In this document: piece after piece, positions 26,201-37,150 of the stretch
Numbering within the stretch: the stretch's first letter is position 1
Layout: each line of letters opens with the position of its first letter
Origin: Acridotheres tristis
Lineage: Eukaryota > Chordata > Aves > Passeriformes > Sturnidae
DNA length: 64,000 bases
Assembly (NCBI GenBank): GCA_037013685.1
Contig: CM072897.1
Location: 16,476,643 to 16,540,642, forward strand
Direction: 5' to 3'
Made by a program: the position numbers and the translations under genes
The notes under the pieces: model-generated
Told to the model about the DNA's origin: nothing
Databases searched by the model: none
The model's input: the letters and a program-made list of their open reading frames with translations, nothing else

Positions 26201-27444
26201 AAATTAAATCCTACACTGCACCAGGAATTTGTTTGTCTTCTGCACCAGCCCACCAAGTGCAAATCAGACCTACTGGACAAGTACAGGAGTCAGCAGCTGT
26301 GGAAACAGCAGTGCTACTTGACACACAATTTTCATCTAATACATTATAAATGTCATAAATATTTTACTTTATAGGCAACACGAGGCAGCAAATATTTTAC
26401 CAACTGACTGCTACAGTATTTTGCTTCAATTCATGAGGAAACAAAAAGTTGATTTTTTTAAAGGAATGCCACTGGGTTTGTTCTCCTGCTGTAGCAGTTA
26501 CCCTGGCTTCTATTCCAGCAGCCCCTTCTGTCAAAGTGGAGGGCACTGCACAGCTTTGTGCAAATCTTCTTAGGTCAGGTATGGACAGGGGTCATACAGA
26601 TCCTTGTGCAAGTAAAGAAAGATGAGGATTTTGTTGATCAGGAAGGCACTGGAAGAATCTCTGCTCTTTCAGACCACATTTCTTTGACCTTAGCTACTCC
26701 TCTCAGCAATTTTAGCCCCAGAAATACCTGAGTCATCTGCAGTTGACTTTCTTCCAGTGCCAGGTTCTCCTTTATTCTATTTATGATTTTTTTTTTCCAC
26801 ACTTTCTACATCATCAGCTCCATTTAAAGAGCACCAGTGGAAGTAATTTCCCCAGTTAGGCCATTACTGCTCATATGGAATGGAGAAGTTAAGGTTACTT
26901 TACACCAGTACTGGTGGGCTCCACCCTGGTCCCAAAGTATTCAAACAGTTCTCCTGTCAGTTAGATAAATCTAATCCAAATTTCACTTCACTGTTGCACC
27001 AATACAGGCAGGAAAGCCTTTACCTGAAGAGCCAACACATTTCTTTTTAAAGCTGCCAAATTCTTAGGGGTAGGTCTGTGCCACCAGTGGGCAGAGAACT
27101 TGCTGGGATTTAAAGCAAACTTCCCAGAGTCCCACTGTGTGCTGAGAGGGTTTGATCTTCCCTCTCCACACCTGCAGTATTCTGTTAAATAAAGAATTCA
27201 GATAGAACAGGGCTGCCTTCAAGGCCACCTGAACATCTCACAGGAACTTTTCTGGATGCTCTGGAACGGGAAACAGAGATCAGCTTAATTTAACAAATGC
27301 AGGCTTGGCTCTTGATAATTCACAAACGAGAAGTTCCCAAAACTTCAGAACCTCATGAAAGAATGAAGAGCTAATGCCTACTACTACTTTTTGGGCAGTC
27401 ATTAATCCCGTTTCACTCGGATTAACTTCTGATTCTTTCATTCC
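23201..27444. other. Unique noncoding DNA, no gene seen
   Basis: AT-rich unique DNA with A/T runs at about 23505 and 24452. Frames of 60-74 codons only. No exon, RNA gene or transposon recognised. Confidence 0.6.
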
Positions 27445-27507
27445 ATATATATATATATATAAATATATAAATATATATATGCGTGTGTGTGTGTGTGTAT
27501 ATATATT
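27445..27507. repeat. Compound AT / GT microsatellite
   Basis: An (AT)n block with AAATATATAA interruptions (27445-27480), then (GT)n (27482-27498), then a short (AT)n. Alternating purine-pyrimidine tracts can form cruciform or Z-DNA and are usually polymorphic. It accounts for the Tyr/Ile/Thr-rich segment of the minus-strand frame at 27280-27702. Confidence 0.95.
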
Positions 27508-30500
27508 TGCTGGTTTTAGGGCATGATTTGTAAACATCTGCAAGTCCCAGTGCTCGTGACTCTCTCCCAAAAGAGGACCCCCACCGTGTGTACCTTGCAC
27601 AGTTCGTGGCCTGCAGTGACTCTTGTCACACACAGACCTGCATGGGGGGCTCAGGGGACCCACAGAGCCCAAGGCATGGGGGGAAAAGACAACTGCCAGC
27701 AAAGAGGCTTTACTGCTCTGCAGACATCAAGTTCTTTTTCTTGCTCGGTGTCAGTAACTCGTGGAATTCTTCTCTGGCAAGAGAGGAGGCAGAAGGCAAG
27801 AACACAAGAACATGAGCTCACTTTGTGCCTCACTAACCCCATCATACGCCTGGAAACTACAGAATCTTGGGACTCAACGTGGGCTTTGGATTGAAACAGT
27901 GCAAAAATAAGGACTTATGGCTAAAAGATAAGGCCTCATACTCCAGGAGAGTGTCTCTGTCTCTTCACCATCCAGGATCTGAGCAAATCCCAACCTTCCT
28001 GGAATGCACTCAAGAGTAGATACAGCCACACCATCAGATGCCTCACACATACAATTTTAAATAAATGCACAAACAGATGAAATCTGACTGTAACAAGCTA
28101 CATATATTCAGATACCACATAAATATCAGCTGTTATTTTCTTATAAATGCAATTGCCAACATGTAATAAATAAAAGAACAAACCAACACTCTACCCTGCC
28201 AGGCAAGAGGGAGCCAAGACAAGACAGGAACTCATCACTACAATTTTATCCTGCTGTCACTGATGAGCTTCCCTCAAAATTTGCCAGGCATAAGTTTCAG
28301 GTTTAAAGTAACAGCGAAAGCCAAGCCAAGAACCTTTCATTCCTGCAAAGTAACTGCACTGAGTTTGAAGTACTCAAATGGGCAGAGTTGGGGTTTTTTT
28401 TAAAAAGATTTTCCATTTTCAGTCTAAAACCAAAAGAAATTCCTTTGGGGTTTTTTTGAACTTTTTCTACATCTGTTTTTCAGCTTTTCTGCTCTCATGG
28501 TTACGTATACATAACAAAATATTCTTCCTGTGTGTGAGAATATTTGTGTTCCTTGACAAGAAAAATCATACAATCATTCATATGGCCATTTCTTTCAGTC
28601 AAGTTCCGAGGTGAAAACCCAGATCCTGCCTTCAAAACGTAGCTGCCACTGGAAACAACACTGAGAAAGAAGTTCCAGATGTCAAGGTAACTTGGCTGCT
28701 GCTTGGAGGATTGTTAGAAGATGGAGCTATCCTATGATTCTTCCTTCTGCAAAAGAGAGAGAATGACTTGATCAGAGGGAAGCCTGTAAAAATTACTTGT
28801 TGAGTTGTTGATTTTGGTTTTTTTTAAAAAAAAACAGAGTTGTCAAGCTATTAGTGGCTGATCACTCAAAGGAAGTGTGCAGTTGTTTTGGTTGATGATT
28901 GAATTTTAAGTATTTATGATGGATGAACTGGGTATCTGGAAATGTTTGGGGATACAGCTGTTTGTTGTCTGCTTGTCACCAGGACTCTACTGAAAAAATA
29001 TCACTGGCTTTAATTCAAGGATAAAATATTTTAAGAAATTGTACAGAGAGAAATACTGTATGTGTATGAAATCTAAGTAGCTGAAAGCTAATTCAAGACT
29101 ATTTTCAGAATAATTTGAAATTAGCTGATTTTTCTTTTCTTAAAAACAATTTTCTGGTGACTTGCTGTTTGATGTACTCTCGAATCACAACTTTCCAAAT
29201 GCTTTTTAACATTCAGCAGGAATTTACATCACCTGAACTGTTTAAAGCAAGGAAAACCAAAAAGCTGGGTGGTCTTTGTAACCACTATGGTATGTGAAGA
29301 GAAATGATGGCCATGTTGCCTCAGGTCAAATTGCTAAAGCTGATTATTGCCCACCCACACTGATCCCATAGCTTTGGACCTTGCTGGAGGGCAGAGCTTG
29401 GGGATCTGGTATTTTCATATTTTCAGTCCTCCTTCCTCAGCAAGGAGGACAGGAGAGAGGGAGATCCCAAGCAGACCAACTCCACATTCTTCTCTGTTTC
29501 CTTTTCCCCCAAGGCAGGAGGATAGCAGAGGTAAAAATAATCTCCTCATGTCTTCTTTTTGGGCTGCCATAATGAAGGACATTCACTCAAATTCTATTAT
29601 CTTCCATCCAGCATTTTGGAGAATTTTATACTGCCCCAATGTGAGGATTTTTTTTTAGAATAGTTGGCAGATTTAGGGAGATCCCCAGGGAGGATCCATC
29701 ACCTGGTAGGTTTGGGCATGTGCAGAGGTCACAGCTTCCCTAGGGACCGTCCTGGAAAGTGAGATAAGCCCTGACACTTAATGCAGGGCAGAGCTCAGCT
29801 CCTGTCTCCTGCTGGCAGAGACTCTGGTGCTACACAACACCTGAAATTATACTGTTGTAGCCACAGTTCTTAGAAATCTGATTAGATTGATGAATAGCTG
29901 AAAGTAAAAAAATACCAAAAACTGGCTATGTATGAGATAAAATTCATAAAGAATATAAAATACCTGCAACCTCATTGTTATTGTACTTCTCTTGGAAAAA
30001 TCCTTTGAATGCCTAAGAATGTCACAGAAAATCCTATATATTATCTACACATATTTAGCTCTAGTATAATATGAGGAATTTTTTAAAATAAAAATATAGG
30101 AGCCCAGGCTTTTTCACAATCATTTGTGGTTTTTGAAATACTTATGAAGTAATCAGAAGAACTAGTCTGTAGCTTTCTGCAGCAATGTTTTCATATAAAA
30201 TGAGCACATTTTGATTCAGTATCTTAAGACATATCTCTAGCTGTATTGGTGGGCAAATATATTGCAGATTATAGTATCATGTATTATTGATCTATTGCAA
30301 AAATTCTGTGAGTAGAATTGAAATTCTCAGATGGTTTTTTATATCTTTTCTATTTTAGACATCTTCACCAGGGCTGAAATTGTTTATCATAAACTTCAGC
30401 CTAAGGCAAAATTCTAGACCTGAGCTAGGATCCATTAAAATACATGTTGGAAGGGCAGGTCTGGACACCCCAAGGAACAATATACCACTGCAGCCAAAGT

Positions 30501-31799
30501 ATTTCTCTGTGCCCACTGACAACTAAAAAAATCCTTCATATATTCACCATTTCCTGATGCTTACTTATTGAAAAGTCTCAATAATTGCATCCTATACTTG
30601 GCAATATTCAGAAATTATTTTCTGCTACCATAAGAAATCTTTAGGATGAAAATATTCTGTCATTGACACCTTTCTATGTGGTATTAATACCACACAGAAT
30701 GTATTTATATTTAGGTTTCACCCACGAGAAAAAGATTCTTACATAATTCAGCACTACACTTAGAGATGAACAAACCTCTAGGCCACAATATGTAGTTAAT
30801 ATTAAGAATTAAGTCAGTTTATTATGCATCAACTGGTAGGTCAAACTCAGCTTTGTGTGCTGCAATTTATAATACAGCTTTATGCCCAAAGCAATATGGA
30901 AGCCCTGAAGCAACAAAGTGAATTATTACAAGCGAATCTGAACACTACCTCCAAAAATGTGTACAATTTCTTCTACTTGTATTGCATGCAGGCTGTAAAC
31001 ATGATGTCAGATAGTTCTGTGCTGCAAGGACATCTAAATAAAATAGCATTTTCATGACCAGTGTCAGCATTTGGAAGTTCTCCTGCAGTAAGGGTAAGGG
31101 GCAGCCCGGCTGCTGCAGCTGATTTAACTAATTCAATAGAAGTGATGTGAGGAGCTTTTAAACCGAGGACCTTTCAAACTCCCTAAGAATTAACAGATTT
31201 TTCTCTCCTAATGATGTAGCAAATGAAATGGCCCATAACAGTTCTGCCCAAGCTCAGACTTTATATTTCTATTTTGTGATCTGAAGACACAAAGCAATAT
31301 GCTTCTGGACATCCTCAGAGCTGGAGCTGGAGCAGCCTGCATCCCTTGTCTTGCACATTGTGCTCCTGCCTGCTCCAAGGGGACAGACATCCAGGGGCAA
31401 AGCTGGGCTGCCCCTGCAGTGCCACCACTATGGAGAGTTGGCTTCTGAATAGTTTTACCAAGTTATACTTTGTACATGGCAAAGAAAACCAGAAGTGGAC
31501 ATCATGGAGCCAGTCAAAACAGTTACAACCTCTTCCAATGCTGGAGAAATCAGCTGCTTCCCTCACATTTATTCACAGGATAACTGCAAAACTCGTGTTG
31601 CCTTTGCCATCCCTAAGAACCAGACATGGTTTTGTTCCTATAATTTTAAAATATAGCTGAGACCTAGGATCATTAGGCCCAAGGTGCACTGGAAGGTTTG
31701 CTCTGAAAGGAATTTTCAGCCCTGATGTTTTTCCTTCCCCACTCTCCTCCCATCACTGGGTTCTACACACAGAAGAGGTGCATTAGCACTAAGTGTGCC
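27508..31799. other. Unique noncoding DNA, no gene seen
   Basis: Includes overlapping plus and minus frames at 27523-27894 and further small frames, none with recognisable motifs. A T8A9 run lies at 28818-28834. No transposon recognised. Confidence 0.55.
28818..28834. repeat. T8A9 palindromic homopolymer junction
   Basis: Eight T followed directly by nine A, a self-complementary rigid A-tract pair. Such junctions are nucleosome-disfavouring in general. No gene start nearby gives it a role. Confidence 0.8.
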
Positions 31800-32250
31800 A
31801 GCTCAAGCTTGGTAGTCGCTTTTGAACACTCCTTTTAATCCTCTAGTAATATGTCACCCTGTGAAGAAATAAATTTTAAAAATAACCCAACTCTGTAATC
31901 AAACCCCATCAACATTGGCTAATTAATCATGAGCATTTTGATGTTGCTTCTCAGCACTGCATAGCATGTCTCTCTGAACTCACTAAGAGCCTTATTTATA
32001 CATTTCTTGGAGCAATCCTTCACTGCTGTATCCCCATCACTGCATTAGAATGGATTTATACATCCTCCTGACTTACACCTCTTTGACAGATCTGAACTAG
32101 TCCCAGGAGGTTTACGCCTCACCTAAATTAGTTCTCAGTGTGAAGGAATCTGCAAATAAACTAATTAGAGATTAATTGTCTAATACATATAGATAAGTTA
32201 ATTAGAGATTAATTAGTGTTTATATAGTATGGTACTTAGAAGATGTAAAT
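31800..32250. promoter_or_regulatory. Candidate conserved noncoding element
   Basis: A repeat-free block with many TAAT cores (GGCTAATTAATCATGAG at about 31917, CTAAATTAG at 32123) ending in a duplicated TAATTAGAGATTAATT motif. No frame longer than chance crosses it. The motif density suggests a developmental enhancer bound by homeodomain factors. This is inference; AT-rich DNA yields some TAAT cores by chance. Confidence 0.3.
32162..32214. promoter_or_regulatory. Duplicated homeodomain-type site
   Basis: TAATTAGAGATTAATT occurs exactly at 32162-32177 and again at 32199-32214, 37 bp apart start to start. Each copy carries two TAAT/ATTA cores. TAATTA is the classic Antp/paired-class core. Two exact 16-mers this close suggest either a local duplication or a constrained paired site. 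Confidence 0.45.
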
Positions 32251-33650
32251 TGCTCTTAAAGTACTAAGTATCACATGTCAGTTTTTATGGCTGGCTGACA
32301 GCTCTGAGTTGCTGTTGTATCCACCAGCTCACACATCTCCACACAACTCCTTCTGTATAGTTTGTCATTGTGGATTGGTTCTTCTCATCTTGAAAAAGAA
32401 TTAACTGGAGAAAAGAAAAATAATCAAATCAAATCATGGTGCACTATTGAAACTCACACATGTCCATAGAAGAAAAACAAATGTCTCCTTCTGTTGTAAA
32501 ATAAACCTTTTTACAGCTTGTTCTGGACTCCAAGTTGAGTGGCTTCACAAACCCCTAGAGCAAAGCAGGTCTCTCCAGAGTTTGGATCCAGATGCTTCTT
32601 CATGAACTCTTCTCCTTTAACCCATCAGACTTCCTGAGATATGGGCAGGAGCAAGAACGTGCCAGTACAATCCAGGAACATGAACTGCCTTCCTATTCTG
32701 CCTGCCTATCATTTCCCACCTGGTTTCTACTGCTACAAATTTTATTTTTCTGGTTCAGTCTAACTCCATCCAAGAGTTGCTGTAATTTCTCAAACACTGT
32801 ATTTCTGTGGACTTTGGAAAACTAATGTTGTTATATACCTCTATTTATGAAATGTATTGTGAATTTTCTTTTATCAAGGATTTCCATCTCAAGCATTTAC
32901 GTTCCTAGATAATGTTGCCAGTTCTGAACTGGTTACTAGGATGAATTTTCAGGAATGAGGGGACTATAAGTGAGCTCGAGTCAGCCCCTGAGAGAGCAAA
33001 GGTTGAACTGCAAGCTTTTCATGCCATGGTTTGCAGGTCCTGTATGCTCAATGGGCTCTAAACCCAGTACTGCTTTTATACACATCAGCACAGGCTGAAC
33101 ACAAAGTTAGTGAATAATAGCCAACTGCTGCAAAACTCCAAACACAATGGACACTTATGATAACTGTTCAGTTTTACAGATCACTTTGCTGATGTGCACA
33201 CAGGTAGAGCTTCAGTGACAGGACAAAGCTACAGGTTCCAGGTCAGTGAAACTGAGCAGAATCCAGACACACAAACCTATAAAAGTAGAATTTCCTATTG
33301 ATCAAAGCTGATATTTGTAGACCAAAAGACAGAATCATAACTAATCTGTTGACAAAAATGAAAAAAATCCTTTTTTGTAAATCTGTGCCCTGAGAAGAAA
33401 AAATTTACACTCTTGGTTCTAATAGGTATTAATAGAGTCAGTAACGCTGAGTTAAGAAGCCTTCAAAGTGAGTTTTGAGCAGAACTATTATTGCAGGACT
33501 AAATGTCAGCCAGTAAAGGCTTTCCTTTCACAAGAATCTACATAGCACCAGCTAAATGAGATGTATATGAAATCCCCTGTTGTTTTCTGCTACATGTGCA
33601 TATCCCACACACTAGCAAAGTAATCAGAAAAAATCTTCCATATAACTCAC
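32251..33650. other. Unique noncoding DNA, no gene seen
   Basis: Unique sequence. One 77-codon plus-strand frame (32592-32825) without recognisable motif. No repeats of note. Confidence 0.55.
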
Positions 33651-33734
33651 CTAAATTGAGCTCCTCGGGCAGGCTCCTGAACCTTCTTCTGGCTATAAAC
33701 AGAGTTCCTGCCACAGCATGCTGCTTGTAAGCCT
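33651..33734 (-). other. Possible 84-bp symmetric cassette exon, unidentified
   Basis: Read on the minus strand, an AG acceptor in TTCATCATTCCCAG is followed by 84 bases and a strong donor, TTTAG|GTGAGT. The interval is open in one phase, enters and leaves in phase 1, and has length divisible by three, so skipping or inclusion would keep a reading frame. The peptide includes AYKQHAVAGTLFIARRRF, a short hydrophobic stretch followed by four basic residues and then an acidic LPEEL. It lies inside a 113-codon minus-strand frame (33538-33879). I do not recognise the protein, and no other exon of a host gene was identified. Chance pairing of splice sites is quite possible. Confidence 0.2.
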
Positions 33735-35404
33735 CTGGGAATGATGAATTGGACCAATAATTCCTTTCAGGTGCTTTCAACTTAACAGATTTAAATAGAG
33801 TTTTATTCTGCTGGCACAGAATGGGACTTGTTATCGTAGTACCCACAGGACAGTCTGAATAACTACCACAGGGATGCATTTTTCTCCTTCAGTTTTGACT
33901 ACACAAGCCAAACACTATCATTAGCAAGCATATCCTAACTGTGAACAAGTTGGTTGATGCAATATCCAAAGTTGTCAAATTATCTTTTCCTTTGGTCTTT
34001 ATAAGAAGAGTTCTACCTCCTGTTACCATTCTGGCACCGATGACAGACATTTGAAAATAAAACCTCCACAATAAAAGCAATTAAAGGCCTAGGCTTTCTA
34101 CAAAAATCCATATTTATCTAAGAAGACAGCACAATAAAAGTAGTCAGCTAAACAAGTTTGTTGAATACTCAAATATGCAATAAGAAAAACAGAAGAATCA
34201 AGAATTGTCCTGAGCTATTTTGGTCAAACCCAATGGTGTAAATAATAGAGGATTTCAAAACCAGAAAGTAACCACAAATGAGCACCAGGACAGGAGCACC
34301 ACCTCTAACACCCCTTCCATACACAGGGGTAACAGCATTTTCCAGCTGCTTACAACTAAGCCTCAATTGTTCTCTACTGATATGCAGAATGTATCAGAGT
34401 TTTCAATTAGTTTAAATTCACCTCCAACTTTTTTTTTTTTTTAACTTACAAGCATCTGATCTGCTTAATCATGAAACAGCTATGGTAGGAAATTGGAGGT
34501 GGAATTGAAAATTCATTCGATTTACAAATGTCTTGCTATGTAATTTGCCAGCTTTATGCTTTCTCTGCTGTAGTGTTTCTACCACCTTTAACAAGGAATT
34601 GACATAAATTTCAGAGCATCTGCATTTGTTCAACTACCTACAAAGCTCCAACTCTTCTTGTTCACCCATAAGTCTCTTTATTTTCTTTTTCCACCCCCTG
34701 TGCTGCCATGCCTACACTTTGCTGGAAAAGGATATTGGCAACAAGGGGCTACCTAACAATGGAACAGAATCAGCTTCAAACACGGGTGACAGCATATCAC
34801 ACACAGCACAGTTTCTGTGCTAAGTCACTTGTGAGGTCAGGAACATTTGGGTGTGCCCACAGGCAGGAAAAGAAGCGTGTTGGAGAAGCAGGAGCAGCTG
34901 CTGGAACAGCAAGGCTGATGGAAGCTGTGCTGGGGGGGTGGCAGGTGCAGAAGTGGCAGGGTCAGAACTGACCAGAGCAGGGACTGCTGGGGGTCACCAT
35001 TGCTGAGTACCATCAGAGCTGGCTTAACTCTGCTAGAAAGGGACAGATTTCCAGGAACACAGCAAAAGACCAACTGTCTGGGCACTGAGATGGAGCCATT
35101 TTGCATTTTGCAAAGGCAGCAGCTGAATACAAAGTTTTCATAGTGCACACTTTAAAGATCCTGATTTCCTCCTAGCATGCCTTTCCACCCTTCCCCCTTT
35201 CTCCTTCCACATAGAAAGCCCTGCAGATACATAAAATAAAGAGTCTGTGTTATATCTAGTCAAGGTTAAAAAATTCTTTTTTGTATTTTTGCCTTTAAAG
35301 AATAACTTTAAAAAATCATTATTACCCTTACATGGGTGGTCTTTCTCAGCACAAAGCCATGCTTGTGAATCACCATCCTGTTCATAGGTGCAACTCTAGC
35401 AGTT
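33735..35404. other. Unique noncoding DNA, no gene seen
   Basis: Contains a 13-14 base T run at about 34430-34442 and a more GC-rich patch at 34860-35000, where opposing frames (34708-34971 plus, 34837-35148 minus) have no known motif. No RNA gene or transposon recognised. Confidence 0.5.
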
Positions 35405-35547
35405 GAAACAAAAATCAAAAAACAGCAACAAAAAAAACCAAACCAAAAAACCAAACCAAAACAAACAAAATCAAAACAACAAAAACCCCAAACAAAAACA
35501 ACAAACAAAAAAACCAAACAAAAAACTGAAAACAAACAAACAAAAAT
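35405..35547. repeat. C/A-only low-complexity tract (CAAA-type)
   Basis: About 140 bases made almost entirely of A and C on the plus strand (CAAA, CAAAA, CCAAA units), nearly free of G and with few T. Strong strand asymmetry. The Phe/Val/Cys/Gly-rich minus-strand frame (35308-35700) and the Lys/Asn/Gln-rich plus frame (35403-35648) are artefacts of this tract. Confidence 0.9.
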
Positions 35548-36689
35548 TTTCTTTTGGAAGAATGTATTTCCTTGGCAAGGCCATGGTTGGTGCATGTCAG
35601 TTGCTGTTACCTTGTCATATGGGAAAATTATTCCTGGATCATTTCTGATTTTTCTTTTAAGTTCATTTAATTGTGAAATTCTTCCAATCGTGTTCCCCAT
35701 CTGGACTGTTCCAGGCTTTTCCAGGACATTTGTAAAGGCTTTCCTTTCCCCTCAGTGAGTACAGCCATCTTTTTTGAGTACAGCCTTTTCCCTGCAAGCA
35801 GGCACCACTTGCTGAGTTTGCATACCCCGAGATTGTATCATGCAGTAGAAAATGTGCAAAGCTAGTGCAGGATGAGTAAAAGCTCTTAAGTGTGTGTTGC
35901 TCATTAATTAGTCAACACAGTCTCCAGCTGCCTCTCTCATTCAAGGCTGTTTTTCTTTGCTTTTCCTTTTTTTCCACTCCCACTCCTGGGAAAACCAGTT
36001 CCATATATGCAGCTTGCTTTAAAGAGATTTCTGCTGTGTCTCTGATATCACCTATATCTAGTGCTCCATATAAAACCAGAGAGCACATGCTGACTCCTTT
36101 TCCTTTTTTTTTTCCTTTTTTTTTTGACTGTTAAATTTACTGGTATTGCACAGGGATGTACTTTATTATGGACAAAATGTGCCCATGAGTGGATAGCAGA
36201 ATCAAGGCACTCTATAAAAGAAAATCATGTTATCCACCCAGAAACACGGGGAATCAGTATTGTCATTTGTTTTACAAGAGAGTTCAAAGGCATCAATGCT
36301 AACAATCAGCTTTAGCAGTTCTCGACACTAAGCAAAAAATATTAATGGCTTTTGACTCCCAAACTCACTATATGTGCTAGTGAATAAATAAAGTGTATAA
36401 ATGTGGAAGGTGAGTTTTTCCAGGGCCAGAAAAATAATTGCACTGTGGCCCAGAAAAGGAACTTGTATCCCCTGGAATACACTCGAGGGCTGTAACCTAT
36501 CATCAGGGAACTGTAACAATTGCCAACTTTTGTCCAAAGCAAGCAAGAACTAAAATATTGCCATTTCTCTGAGCATACAGGCTCATGTACTGGCATCATG
36601 CATCGAGAAGTATAAATATACACTGCACAGTGAAATTTCTCCTCATATTAAATAAAAGCTGAGGTTATTTTAAAGGTAGCTGAAGGCCA
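35548..36689. other. Unique noncoding DNA with pyrimidine tract
   Basis: Apart from the pyrimidine run at 36094-36125, unique sequence with only chance-length frames (80-93 codons) on both strands. Confidence 0.55.
36094..36125. repeat. Homopyrimidine T/C tract
   Basis: A 32-base run of T with CC interruptions, plus strand. It could serve as a polypyrimidine tract, but no AG acceptor with a recognisable exon follows. Recorded as low complexity. Confidence 0.75.
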
Positions 36690-37150
36690 AAGCATTTATT
36701 GGTTGTTCCGTTTATCTGGTTTCTCAGTTTAAAGAACGTATCAGATAGAAAATAATTTGAAAGTTCACGTAGAACATTTTGCTGTTGTCAAATGTTAACA
36801 CATGAGGGAAGTTTAATTGCTCTGCTTTTCAATCTAGTTCTGATAAAGGACCAGCCAGCCTCTAAGTGTCCCATTCAGAAGTGCTTTTGGATTGTTTATG
36901 TCTTCTTTCACCAAATTTCTATGAAGGACAATCTTGAGCCATCTGGTGCCTATTTAATTTTTAACCACCTCTCGCTTGGAATATTTCTTTCTTTATACTT
37001 ATTTTGTCTTAACAAATTGGCCATAAGCTAAACTGCGCCATCTGTGACTTCCAGTAAATACAACTGTTGCTAATGAAATTACCCAGCTTCATCATTTTGA
37101 TTTAAATGCATTGCCTGCTTTTTCTATGACCTTTCATTGCTTGCCATCAA
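36690..37150. promoter_or_regulatory. Candidate conserved noncoding element
   Basis: About 460 bases of repeat-free sequence with SOX-like (ATTGGTTGTT), GATA-like (TTATCTGG, CAGATAG) and homeodomain-like (TTTAATTG, CTAATGAAATTA) motifs, low CpG, and one CTCF-resembling core CTGCGCCATCTGTGAC at 37033-37048. A 79-codon plus frame crosses part of it but has no known motif. Regulatory function and conservation are inference. Confidence 0.3.

Noticed and set aside
27280..27702. 140-codon minus-strand frame with a Tyr/Ile repeat
   Set aside because: The middle is a translated AT/GT microsatellite. The flanks show no domain.
35308..35700. 130-codon minus-strand frame rich in Phe, Val, Cys and Gly, resembling membrane segments
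   Set aside because: A translation of the C/A-only tract, not a transmembrane protein.
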